Shown: positions 31,503 through 39,923 of the stretch, piece after piece | Layout: each line of letters starts with the position of its first letter | How positions within the stretch are numbered: the first letter of the stretch is position 1 | Assembly (NCBI GenBank): GCA_026394265.1 | Contig: JAPKYO010000042.1 | Coordinates: 1 to 48,504, forward strand | From: Candidatus Bathyarchaeota archaeon | Lineage (GTDB): Archaea; Thermoproteota; Bathyarchaeia; TCS64 | Direction of reading: 5' to 3' | DNA: 48,504 nt | Notes under the pieces: generated by a model | What the model was told of the DNA's origin: nothing | The model's database searches: none | What the model saw: only the letters and a program-made list of their open reading frames with translations | Program-made: the position numbers and the translations under genes

Positions 31503-34279
31503 AGAGGTCGGGTTACGACGAATACGCCTTATCTAGGGTTGATGAGGTCTACAGGCGCCTCCAGTCGGGCCCGGATGGGCTGACCGGGGATAAGGCAGCG
31601 GATCGGCTGCAGAAGTACGGCCCCAACACGCTCCCCTCCGCCAAGAAGAGGAGCCTCACGAGCAGAACGATCCTCCAGATCAGAAACGCCTTCAACCTTC
31701 TTCTCCTCTTCGCCTCGTCCCTCAGCTTCTTCAGTGGATACGCCTACAGTGACCCCGGCTCGGTGCAGATGGGCGCCGCTATACTGGCGGTTGTGATCAT
31801 CAACGTCGCATTCAGCATCTTTCAGGAGTACCGCGCCGAGCAGGCCGTCCAGACAATCACCAAGATGATACCGACGAAGGCAAAGGTCCTCCGCAACGCT
31901 ATCGAGGTTGAGGTCGAGGTATCTGAGGTCGTGCCGGGGGACATCGTGGTCCTCGATGAGGGTGACAGGGTACCCGCCGACCTCCGGCTCGTCAGCGCCT
32001 TCGAGGTCTCCGTTGATAATTCTATTCTCACAGGAGAGTCTGAGGCGTTGAGGCGCTTCGTCGATATGACCCCGGGTATGACCGCGAATAACGTCGCGGA
32101 GTATCAGAACCTGCTCTTCGCGGGCACGACGATGGTCTCCGGCGTCGCGAGGGGCGTCGTCCTGACGACGGGGAAGGACACCCAGTTCGGGCGAATAGTC
32201 GCCCTCTCCAGCCAGATCGAGGATCCCCTCAGCCCTCTGCAGAGGGACATCGACAGGACGGCGAAGCTCAACCTCGTCCTCTCCGTCGCCGTGGGCGCCC
32301 TCTTCTTCCTCGTCGCCAAGACCTTCGTAAACCTCACCATAATCGAGAGCATACTCTTCGCCATCGGCGTGATGATCAGCCTCGTCCCAGAGGGCTTCCA
32401 GCTCACGGTCTCGCTGAGCCTCGCCATCACCGCCCTCGGCATGGCGAAGAGACACGTCGTCGTCAAGCGCCTATCCGCAATAGAGACCATCGGCTCCATG
32501 ACCGTCCTCTGCGTCGACAAGACAGGGACGATTACGAGCGGGGAGATGATGGTCGAAAAGCTGTGGGCGACGGGCAAGGTCTTCGAGGTCACGGGGGACG
32601 GGTACAGCCCCGAGGGCTTCGTCACCGTCGAGGGCAGACGCATAAACCCCGAGGAGAGGCCACACCTCGTCGGCCTCTTCGAGGTCTCCGCCTTCTGCAC
32701 GAACGCGAAGCTCGTCGCCCCGACGGACAGGATCGGGCGCTGGGCGGTTCTCGGCGACCCCACGGACGGCGCCTTCCTAGTCTTCGCCGGCAAGGGTGAC
32801 TTCAACGCAGCGATCGCCCTGGCGGAGAGCCCGCGCACCGGATTCATGCCATTCGACTCCGCGAGGCGGATGATGACCGTCATCCACGCGACCCCCGACG
32901 GGTCCAGTAAGGCATACACCAAGGGCTCATGTTACGACGTATTGGCACGATGCACATCCATTTTCAATGGTGGTAAGGTTGAGCCACTCACCGACGCGAT
33001 GATGGCCGAGATAACGCGCCAGATCACCGCCTTCGCCTCGGACGGCTACAGGGTGCTGGCCATGGCGTCGAGGGAGCTACCTCCCGGCGCGGAGGCGAAC
33101 CTAGAGGTCGAGAAGGAGATGACCTTCCTCGGCCTCGCCGCCCTACGCGACCCGCCTAGGCCGAAGACGGAGGCCGCCGTCCGCCAAGCCAAGAGTGCAG
33201 GAGTCAGGGTCATCATGATTACGGGTGATCATGAGCTCACCGCCGAGGCTGTTGCGAGGAGGGTCGGCATCCTATCCGATGCGGGGCACGTGGCGGTGAC
33301 AGGCTCCGAGTTAAACCGTATGAGCGACGAGGAGTTGTCGCGGGTTCTCGATACTCGGGATATTGTGTTTGCGAGGACGACGCCCGAGCACAAGCTGAGG
33401 GTCGTGAGCGCACTCATGGCGAAGGGGGAGACGGTCGCAGTCACTGGGGATGGTGTCAACGACTCCCCTGCGCTCATCGAGGCGAACGTGGGCATCGCCA
33501 TGGGGGCAGGTGGCACAGATGTGGCGCGCGAGTCCGCTGACATGGTGCTCCTCGACAACGACTTCACCTCGATAGTTGAGGGGCTCAGGCTCGGCAGGGC
33601 GACATACGATAACCTCCGCAAGTTCGTCTACTACGTCTACACCCACAACTTCGCCGAGCTGGTCACCTTCGTCGCCTTCATCATCCTCGGCATCCCCCTC
33701 CCGCTGCTCGTGATCCAGGTCCTCGCCATCGACCTGATACTTGAGATACCCGTCTCCCTCGCCCTCATCACAGAGCCCCCCGAGTCGGATGTTCTGGAGA
33801 GGCCGCCGAGGGCGAGGAGCGTCAGGCTGATGGACGGCGATACGCTCGGCAGGGCCGCGATAATCGGCGTCATAGTGGGCGTCGTCGCGGTGCTTTACGC
33901 CTTCTACGTCTGGGGGCGTGGAGGATGGCACTACGGCTCCCCAATGGTGGCCGACCCGCGGGTGTACGCGATGGGCACGACGGCGGTGCTTGTCGGAATC
34001 ATGGCCGGGCAGATAGGGAACCTCATCTCGACGCGCGTCGGCCTCCACTCCGCCCTCAAGTCAAACCCATTCACAAACAAGTGGATACCAATCGGAATAC
34101 TCATCGAGCTTGCGCTGCTCGCGGCGGTGGTCTATGCGCCGTTCCTCCAGCCCATCTTCGGTACAGCGGCGCTGGCGCCCGAGGACTGGCTCACCCTATC
34201 CCTACTCGCCCCTGCAGTCCTCCTCATAGACGAGGTGAGGAAATATCTTGCGCGAAGGGGAATCAAGAAGGGTGGGTGA
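31496..34279 (+). CDS. P2-type cation-transporting ATPase
   Basis: A 927-residue P-type ATPase with an N-terminal cation-ATPase domain (YALSRVDEVYRRLQSGPDGL), actuator TGES (179-182), phosphorylation site DKTGT (Asp341) and hinge TGDGVND (650-656). About ten membrane helices are expected. The M4 motif is VPEGF, where calcium and Na/K pumps have PEGL; M5-M6 contain YTHNFAELVTF and IDLILEIPVSLALITEPPE. This fits a P2-type pump but the ion cannot be assigned. The start is a GTG within a G-rich tract; an alternative GTG at 31492 is out of frame. Confidence 0.88.
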   Translation: MGERSGYDEYALSRVDEVYRRLQSGPDGLTGDKAADRLQKYGPNTLPSAKKRSLTSRTILQIRNAFNLLLLFASSLSFFSGYAYSDPGSVQMGAAILAVVIINVAFSIFQEYRAEQAVQTITKMIPTKAKVLRNAIEVEVEVSEVVPGDIVVLDEGDRVPADLRLVSAFEVSVDNSILTGESEALRRFVDMTPGMTANNVAEYQNLLFAGTTMVSGVARGVVLTTGKDTQFGRIVALSSQIEDPLSPLQRDIDRTAKLNLVLSVAVGALFFLVAKTFVNLTIIESILFAIGVMISLVPEGFQLTVSLSLAITALGMAKRHVVVKRLSAIETIGSMTVLCVDKTGTITSGEMMVEKLWATGKVFEVTGDGYSPEGFVTVEGRRINPEERPHLVGLFEVSAFCTNAKLVAPTDRIGRWAVLGDPTDGAFLVFAGKGDFNAAIALAESPRTGFMPFDSARRMMTVIHATPDGSSKAYTKGSCYDVLARCTSIFNGGKVEPLTDAMMAEITRQITAFASDGYRVLAMASRELPPGAEANLEVEKEMTFLGLAALRDPPRPKTEAAVRQAKSAGVRVIMITGDHELTAEAVARRVGILSDAGHVAVTGSELNRMSDEELSRVLDTRDIVFARTTPEHKLRVVSALMAKGETVAVTGDGVNDSPALIEANVGIAMGAGGTDVARESADMVLLDNDFTSIVEGLRLGRATYDNLRKFVYYVYTHNFAELVTFVAFIILGIPLPLLVIQVLAIDLILEIPVSLALITEPPESDVLERPPRARSVRLMDGDTLGRAAIIGVIVGVVAVLYAFYVWGRGGWHYGSPMVADPRVYAMGTTAVLVGIMAGQIGNLISTRVGLHSALKSNPFTNKWIPIGILIELALLAAVVYAPFLQPIFGTAALAPEDWLTLSLLAPAVLLIDEVRKYLARRGIKKGG

Positions 34280-34327
34280 CCCCCCTGTGTGGGCTAGTAG
34301 AATGTCAAAAAGTGAGTTCGGCGGGGT

Positions 34328-35488
34328 CTACGCCTTGGCGAAGACCTTCATCGCCGCACCGACGCCCGCCCCAGGCTCCTTGACGTAGCCGAGCTGGTGG
34401 AGCGCCATCTCCATGGCGGAGAGGGTGGCGGTGATGTCGTTCACCATGTCGCTGCCCATGTGGCCGACGCGGATCGTCTTATCGGCGACGACGCCGAGGC
34501 CGCCCGCGGTTATGACGTTGAACTTCCCGATCGCGGCGCGGAAGTCGCTGCCCTTCACCGACTCTGGCAGCTTGGGCACGCTCAGGGTGTGGGCGAGGCT
34601 CTTCTCGTCCGGGAAGCTCGTAAGGCCCATGCCCTTGATGCCGGCCTGGAAGGCCTTGCTGAAGAGTGCGTGCCTCTTCCACCGAGCCTCCAGCCCCTCC
34701 TCGTGGATGATCTTGAACGCCTCCAGCATGCCGAGGACCATCCCCGTGGCTGGGGTGGCGAAGTACTTCTTCGGGTCCTCCATGATTGGGCGCCACCGTT
34801 TGAGGTTGGTGTAGTAGTCGGCGATGGGCGTCTTCCGTGCCTCTATTGCCTTCCACGCCTTTTCGTTGAGGCAGAAGAGGCTGAGGCCCGGTGGGGCGCC
34901 GATGGCCTTCTGGCTGCCGCTTAGGCAGAAGTCGATGCCCCACTCATCCATCTTGAGGGGCATGCCGCCGATGCCGCAGACGCTGTCGACGACGTATAGG
35001 GAGTCCGTGCCCTTGACGAGCTTACCGATCTCCTCGATGGGGTTCCCGATCCCCGTGCTCGTGTCGACGTGCTCGACGCAGACCGCCTTGTAGCCGCCCT
35101 TGCCGAGCCTCTCCTTGACAAGCTTGAGGTCAACCGCCTTCCCCCACTCGAACGTGAGGCGATCAGCTACGCCGCCGTGGCCGGGGACTATCTCCTGCCA
35201 CTTCTCGCCGAAGAAGCCGTTCTCGATGCAGAGGACCTTGTCCCCCTTCTCGACGAGGTTGGCGGCTGCGGCCTCCATGCCGAGTGTCCCGCTCCCCGAT
35301 AGGAGGAAGGGCGTCCCGCTCGTCATGAAGAGGCTCTTCTGGAGCCTCAGCGTCTCCGCGTATGCCTCTGTGAACTCCGCCGCGCCGTGGCTGAGTATCG
35401 GCTTGGCTAGGGCCCTGAGGACCCTGGGTGAGACCATTGTCGGTCCCGGAATCATGAGTAGCTCGCGCTCGTGGTCCAAAATGCGCAC
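34328..35488 (-). CDS. Class V aminotransferase (alanine/serine-glyoxylate type)
   Basis: A 386-residue PLP enzyme of the alanine-glyoxylate / serine-pyruvate aminotransferase family. It begins with the typical LMIPGPTMVSPRVLRAL; the SGSGTLGMEAAAANL loop binds the cofactor phosphate, VVDSVCGIGGMPLKMDEWGI carries the PLP aspartate and the Schiff-base lysine is Lys194 in LSGSQKAIGAPPG. It probably makes glycine or serine from glyoxylate or hydroxypyruvate; the exact pair is inferred. GTG start at 35488. Convergent with the P-type ATPase gene. Confidence 0.88.
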   Translation of the reverse strand: MRILDHERELLMIPGPTMVSPRVLRALAKPILSHGAAEFTEAYAETLRLQKSLFMTSGTPFLLSGSGTLGMEAAAANLVEKGDKVLCIENGFFGEKWQEIVPGHGGVADRLTFEWGKAVDLKLVKERLGKGGYKAVCVEHVDTSTGIGNPIEEIGKLVKGTDSLYVVDSVCGIGGMPLKMDEWGIDFCLSGSQKAIGAPPGLSLFCLNEKAWKAIEARKTPIADYYTNLKRWRPIMEDPKKYFATPATGMVLGMLEAFKIIHEEGLEARWKRHALFSKAFQAGIKGMGLTSFPDEKSLAHTLSVPKLPESVKGSDFRAAIGKFNVITAGGLGVVADKTIRVGHMGSDMVNDITATLSAMEMALHQLGYVKEPGAGVGAAMKVFAKA

Positions 35489-35535
35489 CTAGGACCATAG
35501 CTGATGCTAGGCGATTAATGTCTTTCTGGGGACGC

Positions 35536-36072
35536 CTAGGATTTTAGCTTGGCGTAGTTCTCCCAGAACCGCTTCTGGCACCCCTCGATGAGCTTCTTCG
35601 CGTCGTCGACGTCGTTCCAAACCTCGACACGCGTCTCTTTGTCCTCCGGCCTCTTGTAGTTGTTGTAGAAGTAGTTCAGCTCGTCTATCATGCTCTTCGG
35701 GATATCTTCGAGCGTCTTGATGTGCCTGTAGAATGGGTCCGTTGTGCTTACGGCTACGATCTTGTCGTCGAGGACGCCGTCGTCCCACATCTTTATGTTG
35801 GCGACTGGGCGCGCCACCGTCACGCAGCCCGTGAAGGTGTGCTCGTTTATGAGGAGGACCACGTCGAGGGGGTCGCCGTCGTCGTCTAGGGTCTGAGGGA
35901 TGAAGCCGTAGTCGCACGGGTAGTACGTGTAGAGGACGCGGTCGAGGATGAAGACGCCCTGCTTCGCCTTGTACTCGTACTTGTTACGCCCGCCCCGAGT
36001 GATCTCGGTGACGACGTAGATCTCGCTGGGTGCGTTCGGCCCCGCGGGGAAGTCGCGCCAGTAGTCCACCAT
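35536..36072 (-). CDS. ppa: Inorganic pyrophosphatase (family I)
   Basis: Hydrolyses pyrophosphate to phosphate in the cytoplasm, pulling biosynthetic reactions forward. The protein (178 residues) carries the family signature DDDGDPLDVVLL and the supporting elements TRGGRNKYEYK and YYPCDYGFIPQTL, with a normal C-terminal helix. I prefer the ATG at 36072 (MVDYWRDFPAGPN); a TTG two codons upstream is possible. It is divergent from a GNAT gene with only 37 bases between starts, so their promoters must overlap. Confidence 0.94.
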   Translation of the reverse strand: MVDYWRDFPAGPNAPSEIYVVTEITRGGRNKYEYKAKQGVFILDRVLYTYYPCDYGFIPQTLDDDGDPLDVVLLINEHTFTGCVTVARPVANIKMWDDGVLDDKIVAVSTTDPFYRHIKTLEDIPKSMIDELNYFYNNYKRPEDKETRVEVWNDVDDAKKLIEGCQKRFWENYAKLKS

Positions 36073-36109
36073 CGACAATCAGGGGATAATTGGGGGTGAG
36101 CCGGGTTTA

Positions 36110-36658
36110 ATGCTTACCTACCCATCGACGCTAACGATAATTACCCCAGCGGGCACATTCAAGGGCGAATTGATCAAGGGCGAGCGGGTCCAACTGAGGC
36201 CGTTCGGCGTCGAGGACATAGACTTCATACTGCTATGGAACAACGACCCCGAGTACACCGGGGAGTTCGAGCCCCTTGAGCCCGTGTCGCGGGGGGAGCT
36301 TGAGGAGTGGCTCCCAAAGGAGAAGACGGGGCAGCTTTGGTACATCATCGAGACCACATCGGGTGAGAAAGTGGGGCAGGTAGTCGGCAGGTATCAGGAG
36401 GACGGCTCGGTCCAGATAGGGTACAGGGTCATCCCAACCGCTCGGCGTAGGGGGTACTGCACCGAGGCTGTGAAGACGCTCGTCGCCCACCTCTTCGACT
36501 CCGGCGTGAAGAGGATAGAAGCCGAGGCAAACCCCGCGAACAAGCCCAGCCGCAGAGTGCTCGAGAAGCTGGGGTTCAGGGAGACTGAGTACAAGGAGAG
36601 GGCGGTTGAGATTAACGGCGTCTGGCTCGACGGGGTCGTCTACGAGCTTAGGAGCTAA
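36110..36658 (+). CDS. GNAT N-acetyltransferase (RimJ/RimL-like)
   Basis: A 182-residue acetyltransferase. The fold starts at LIKGERVQLRPFGVEDIDFI, continues with the beta strand VQIGYRVIPTARRRGYCTEA holding the acetyl-CoA loop, and ends with ANPANKPSRRVLEKLGFRET, which is typical of RimJ/RimL-type enzymes acting on protein N-termini or amino groups. The first 20 residues before the fold (TYPSTLTIITPAGTFKGE) may be over-called, but no better start is evident. Its end overlaps the end of hypC by four bases. Confidence 0.82.
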   Translation: MLTYPSTLTIITPAGTFKGELIKGERVQLRPFGVEDIDFILLWNNDPEYTGEFEPLEPVSRGELEEWLPKEKTGQLWYIIETTSGEKVGQVVGRYQEDGSVQIGYRVIPTARRRGYCTEAVKTLVAHLFDSGVKRIEAEANPANKPSRRVLEKLGFRETEYKERAVEINGVWLDGVVYELRS

Positions 36659-36900
36659 AATTCGTCCTCTGTGCTCGGCATGTTGGCGAGGACCTCCCTC
36701 CATGCGTCGAGGGTCTCCAGGGCTTCCTTCTCGTCGAGTGTCTGTATGACGAAGCCGGTGTGTACGAGGACCCATGTGCCGGGGTTTACCGTGCCCTTCT
36801 CCATTAGGTCTATGATCGCCTCCCTCTTGACGCCGCCGAAGTCGACTATTGCGGTCCTGCCGTCGATTGACTCGATCTTGCCGGGGATGGCGAGGCACAT
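36655..36900 (-). CDS. hypC: Hydrogenase assembly chaperone HypC
   Basis: HypC works with HypD in making the Fe(CN)2CO unit of NiFe hydrogenase and carries it to the large subunit. The 81-residue protein begins MCLAIPGKIES with the essential Cys2 and has the following ATVDFGG-like segment AIVDFGGVKREAI and GTWVLVHTGFVIQTLDEKEA. The reading frame is open further upstream but the ATG at 36898-36900 is fixed by the MCLAIPGK start. No other hyp gene is adjacent; hypA lies 28 kb away. Confidence 0.94.
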   Translation of the reverse strand: MCLAIPGKIESIDGRTAIVDFGGVKREAIIDLMEKGTVNPGTWVLVHTGFVIQTLDEKEALETLDAWREVLANMPSTEDEF

Positions 36901-37039
36901 ATCAGAGGAGGCTCCTCCGCCGTAGCTTATAATCCCTGCGAAATGTCCCCCGCTAGGGATCATTTTTGGGACAATCACGTTTTTGGTAACGTTTTAATCC
37001 CGCACACGGTGCCTCGTATTCTAATCTCAGGCGAATCTG

Positions 37040-38233
37040 ATGGACAGTAAGAAGCGTCTCATCTTCATGGGCATCTGGGGTGCCACATTCATGGTTCAGT
37101 TCGGGGAGACGATCCCGCAGAGCTTCCAGCCGCTATTCTTCGCAGAGCTAGGGATATCGACGGCGATAATCGGCCTCGTCTACAACATCAGGAACATAGA
37201 GCAGAGCGTCCTCCGCCTCGTCGCGGGGAGCCTGAGCGACGTCTTCGGGAGGAAGAAGCTCATAATGATCGGGCTCATCCTCGTCTCGTCTGTGCCGTTC
37301 ATCTACGCGATAAGCATGGATACGTGGCTGCCGATGGTGGCGATGATCGTGAGCGGGATAGGGCTTAGTTTATTCTTCCCGCCCTCCGAGGCGTACGCCT
37401 CCAGCCTCTACCCGCCGGAGCGGGTCGGCGAGGCGATGGGGCAGTACCACATGAGCTGGGCGATAAGCGCCGTCATAGGCCCGAGCGTCGGCGGATTCCT
37501 CGCCCTCTGGTACCCGGGGTACCGCCACATATTCATCGTCGCCGGCCTCGTCTCGATGGCGGCCGTCTTCCTCTTCGCCTTCCTCACGCGAGGTGACCAC
37601 GAGAACAGGAGCGGCGGCGACGTAGGTGTGGCGACGAAAAAGCTCTTCTCAGAGTTCCCCGCGACGATGAAGCGCTTGTTCAAGAAGAAGCCGGTCGTCG
37701 TGGGCTCGGCCGCGGTCTTCGCGCACGCCTTCTGCCACTGGGGGCTACCCACGTTCATACCCATCTTCGCGGCGAGGCTCGGCTATAACGAGGCGGTGAT
37801 CGGCCTCGCCCTCACGGCGAACGCCCTCATGACAGCCCTGAGCCTGCCCATCGTCGGCCGCCTCAGCGACAGGGTGGGGCGCTTCGCCCCGATCGCGGTC
37901 GGGCTCCTCTTGAGCGTGGCCGCATTTGCCCTGCTGCCCTACGTCCACGCGGAGTGGATGCTCATCGGCCTCATGGCGCTTCTCGGGCTCTGCGCCGTCC
38001 TCGAGTTCCCCGTCAGCCAGGCGGTTATGATGGAGTCGCTGCCGATCGAGGACAGGGGCTCCGCGACGGGTGTTTGGGGTATGATGATGAGCCTCGGCGG
38101 CACGATCGGCGTCTTCGCCATGAGCGCCATAGTGGTCTTCGCGCCCATCGAGTGGATATTCTACTTCGCCGCCGCCTTCAGCCTCGCGGCGGGGCTGATC
38201 CTCGTCGGGATGAGGGGCTACTTCAAGGCCTAA
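37040..38233 (+). CDS. MFS transporter
   Basis: A 397-residue membrane protein with about 12 helices. Motif A appears as SLSDVFGRKKLI in the first half and RLSDRVGRFAPI in the second. The central cytoplasmic loop (TRGDHENRSGGDVGVATKK) is charged. The substrate is unknown; the closest architectural group is the drug or sugar efflux type. It starts with ATG at 37040, 139 bases from the divergent hypC start. Its end overlaps the end of the convergent hyuB gene by 11 bases. Confidence 0.85.
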   Translation: MDSKKRLIFMGIWGATFMVQFGETIPQSFQPLFFAELGISTAIIGLVYNIRNIEQSVLRLVAGSLSDVFGRKKLIMIGLILVSSVPFIYAISMDTWLPMVAMIVSGIGLSLFFPPSEAYASSLYPPERVGEAMGQYHMSWAISAVIGPSVGGFLALWYPGYRHIFIVAGLVSMAAVFLFAFLTRGDHENRSGGDVGVATKKLFSEFPATMKRLFKKKPVVVGSAAVFAHAFCHWGLPTFIPIFAARLGYNEAVIGLALTANALMTALSLPIVGRLSDRVGRFAPIAVGLLLSVAAFALLPYVHAEWMLIGLMALLGLCAVLEFPVSQAVMMESLPIEDRGSATGVWGMMMSLGGTIGVFAMSAIVVFAPIEWIFYFAAAFSLAAGLILVGMRGYFKA

Positions 38234-39923
38234 GGCGGTGGGTCCCCGCCTCGTCAATTTTTCCGCCGGCTATCTTGACGCCGTAGTCCCTCTCCGCCGA
38301 CTCGGGTGAGACGAGGCCATTCGCCACGTCGCGGAGGACGAGTGGAGGGCTCCTCTTCTTGGGGTCTCCGTAGCCTCCCCCTCCGGGTGTGTGAACGACG
38401 AGTGTGTCCCCCTCCTCGATGCGCACCGTGCACTTCGATGGGAGCGCGACGACCTCCCCACCCCTTTTGATTATCATGTACTCTCCTAGGCCACCCCCCT
38501 TTCCACCTTGGAGGCCCCATGGGTGTATCTTCGTCCTCTCAGCGAGGACGCTTAGCGTCGCCTTGGGGGCTGTGAGGACCCAGCTTCGCTCGATGCCGCA
38601 GCCACCCCGATGCTCCCCGGGGCCGCCTGTGTCGGGGCGTAAGCCGTAGGAGACGAAGCGCATGGGCAGGTAGGCTTCGAGGCTCTCGACGGGGGTGTTC
38701 ATGGTGTTGGTCATGTTGACGTGGACGCCGTCGACGCCGTCTCCGGTTGGGCGTCCGCCGGAGCCGCCGCCTATGGTCTCGTAGAATGTCCAGGGTGTGC
38801 CGTCGGGGCGGGTGCCTCCGACGCTTATGTTGCTCATGGTGCCGAGGCCCGCGGCTGGGACACGCTCCGGCGTGATCTGGGCGAATGCCTTCATGAGGAC
38901 GTCAACGTTGCGTTGGCTGGTCTCGACGTTGCCGCCGGCTACAGGGGCGGGTCGGCGCGGGTTTGTCATGGTGCCCTCGGGGATGCGGAGTGTGATTGGG
39001 CGGAAGCAGCCGTCGTTCACCGGGATGGTTGGGTCGGTGACGGTGATGAGGGTGTAGTAGATGCCCGCGATGGTGACTCCGAGTGGGGCGTTGATAGGTG
39101 ACTCTACCTGTTGGCACGTGCCCGCGTAGTCAAATGTTACGCCGTCACCCTCGACGGTGACCCTGACCCTGATCTCGGCGAGGCCGACTCCGGGGACGTC
39201 CTCCATGTAGTCGGATGCCTCGTAGATGCCTCGTGGCATCTCTGATATGGCTGCCCTCATGCGGCGCTCGGAGTAGTCCATGATCTCCACCATGGCGACG
39301 TGGAGCGTCTCGGCCCCGTACTGCTCAACAAGCTCAAGGACGCGCCTGATGCCGGTGTTGTTCGCCGCGATCTGTGCGCGCAGGTCCCCCATCTGCACGT
39401 CGGGGGTCCGGACGTTGCTCCTGAGGAGCCAGCTTAGCTCGGGGTCGATTGTGCCCGCCTTGACGAACTTGACGGGGGGTATGATGAGTCCCTCCTGGTA
39501 TAGCTCGGTGGAGTCTCCGGCGATGCTTCCGGGTGCCTTGCCTCCGATGTCTGTGTGGTGTGCCTTGTTGGCGGCGTAGCCGATGAGGCGCCCCGCGTGG
39601 TAGATGGGTGCGATGAGGGTTAGGTCGGGCAGGTGGGTGCCGCTGAGGTAGGGGTCGTTTAGGAGTATCATGTCGCCGGGTTCGAGTTTGCCCTTGTATG
39701 CGGCGAGTCCCTCGCGGACTGCTAGCGCCATTGAGCCGAGGTGGACGGGGATGTGCTCCGCCTGCGCTATGAGGCGGCGCTGTGGGTCGAAGAGGGCGCA
39801 GCTGTGGTCCATCCTCTCCTTGATGTTTGGGCTGTACGCCGACTTCTTGAGTGCGATGCCCATCTCCTCGGCGGCGTAGACGAGCGCGCCCCGGATGACT
39901 TCAACAGTAGTTTTGTCGACCAT
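38223..39923 (-). CDS. Hydantoinase/oxoprolinase family protein, HyuB-type subunit
   Basis: A 566-residue hydantoinase B / oxoprolinase type subunit. Landmarks are VRGALVYAAEEMG-like VIRGALVYAAEEMGIALKKS, LFDPQRRLIAQAEHIPVHLG, the MILLNDPYLSGTHLPDLTLI segment and the C-terminal VVHTPGGGGYGDP. It forms the ATP-dependent amidohydrolase with the HyuA subunit, whose TAA stop overlaps the ATG of this gene by one base. The pair may open hydantoins, 5-oxoproline or related lactams; acetone-carboxylase-like chemistry is a known alternative in the superfamily. Confidence 0.9.
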   Translation of the reverse strand: MVDKTTVEVIRGALVYAAEEMGIALKKSAYSPNIKERMDHSCALFDPQRRLIAQAEHIPVHLGSMALAVREGLAAYKGKLEPGDMILLNDPYLSGTHLPDLTLIAPIYHAGRLIGYAANKAHHTDIGGKAPGSIAGDSTELYQEGLIIPPVKFVKAGTIDPELSWLLRSNVRTPDVQMGDLRAQIAANNTGIRRVLELVEQYGAETLHVAMVEIMDYSERRMRAAISEMPRGIYEASDYMEDVPGVGLAEIRVRVTVEGDGVTFDYAGTCQQVESPINAPLGVTIAGIYYTLITVTDPTIPVNDGCFRPITLRIPEGTMTNPRRPAPVAGGNVETSQRNVDVLMKAFAQITPERVPAAGLGTMSNISVGGTRPDGTPWTFYETIGGGSGGRPTGDGVDGVHVNMTNTMNTPVESLEAYLPMRFVSYGLRPDTGGPGEHRGGCGIERSWVLTAPKATLSVLAERTKIHPWGLQGGKGGGLGEYMIIKRGGEVVALPSKCTVRIEEGDTLVVHTPGGGGYGDPKKRSPPLVLRDVANGLVSPESAERDYGVKIAGGKIDEAGTHRLRP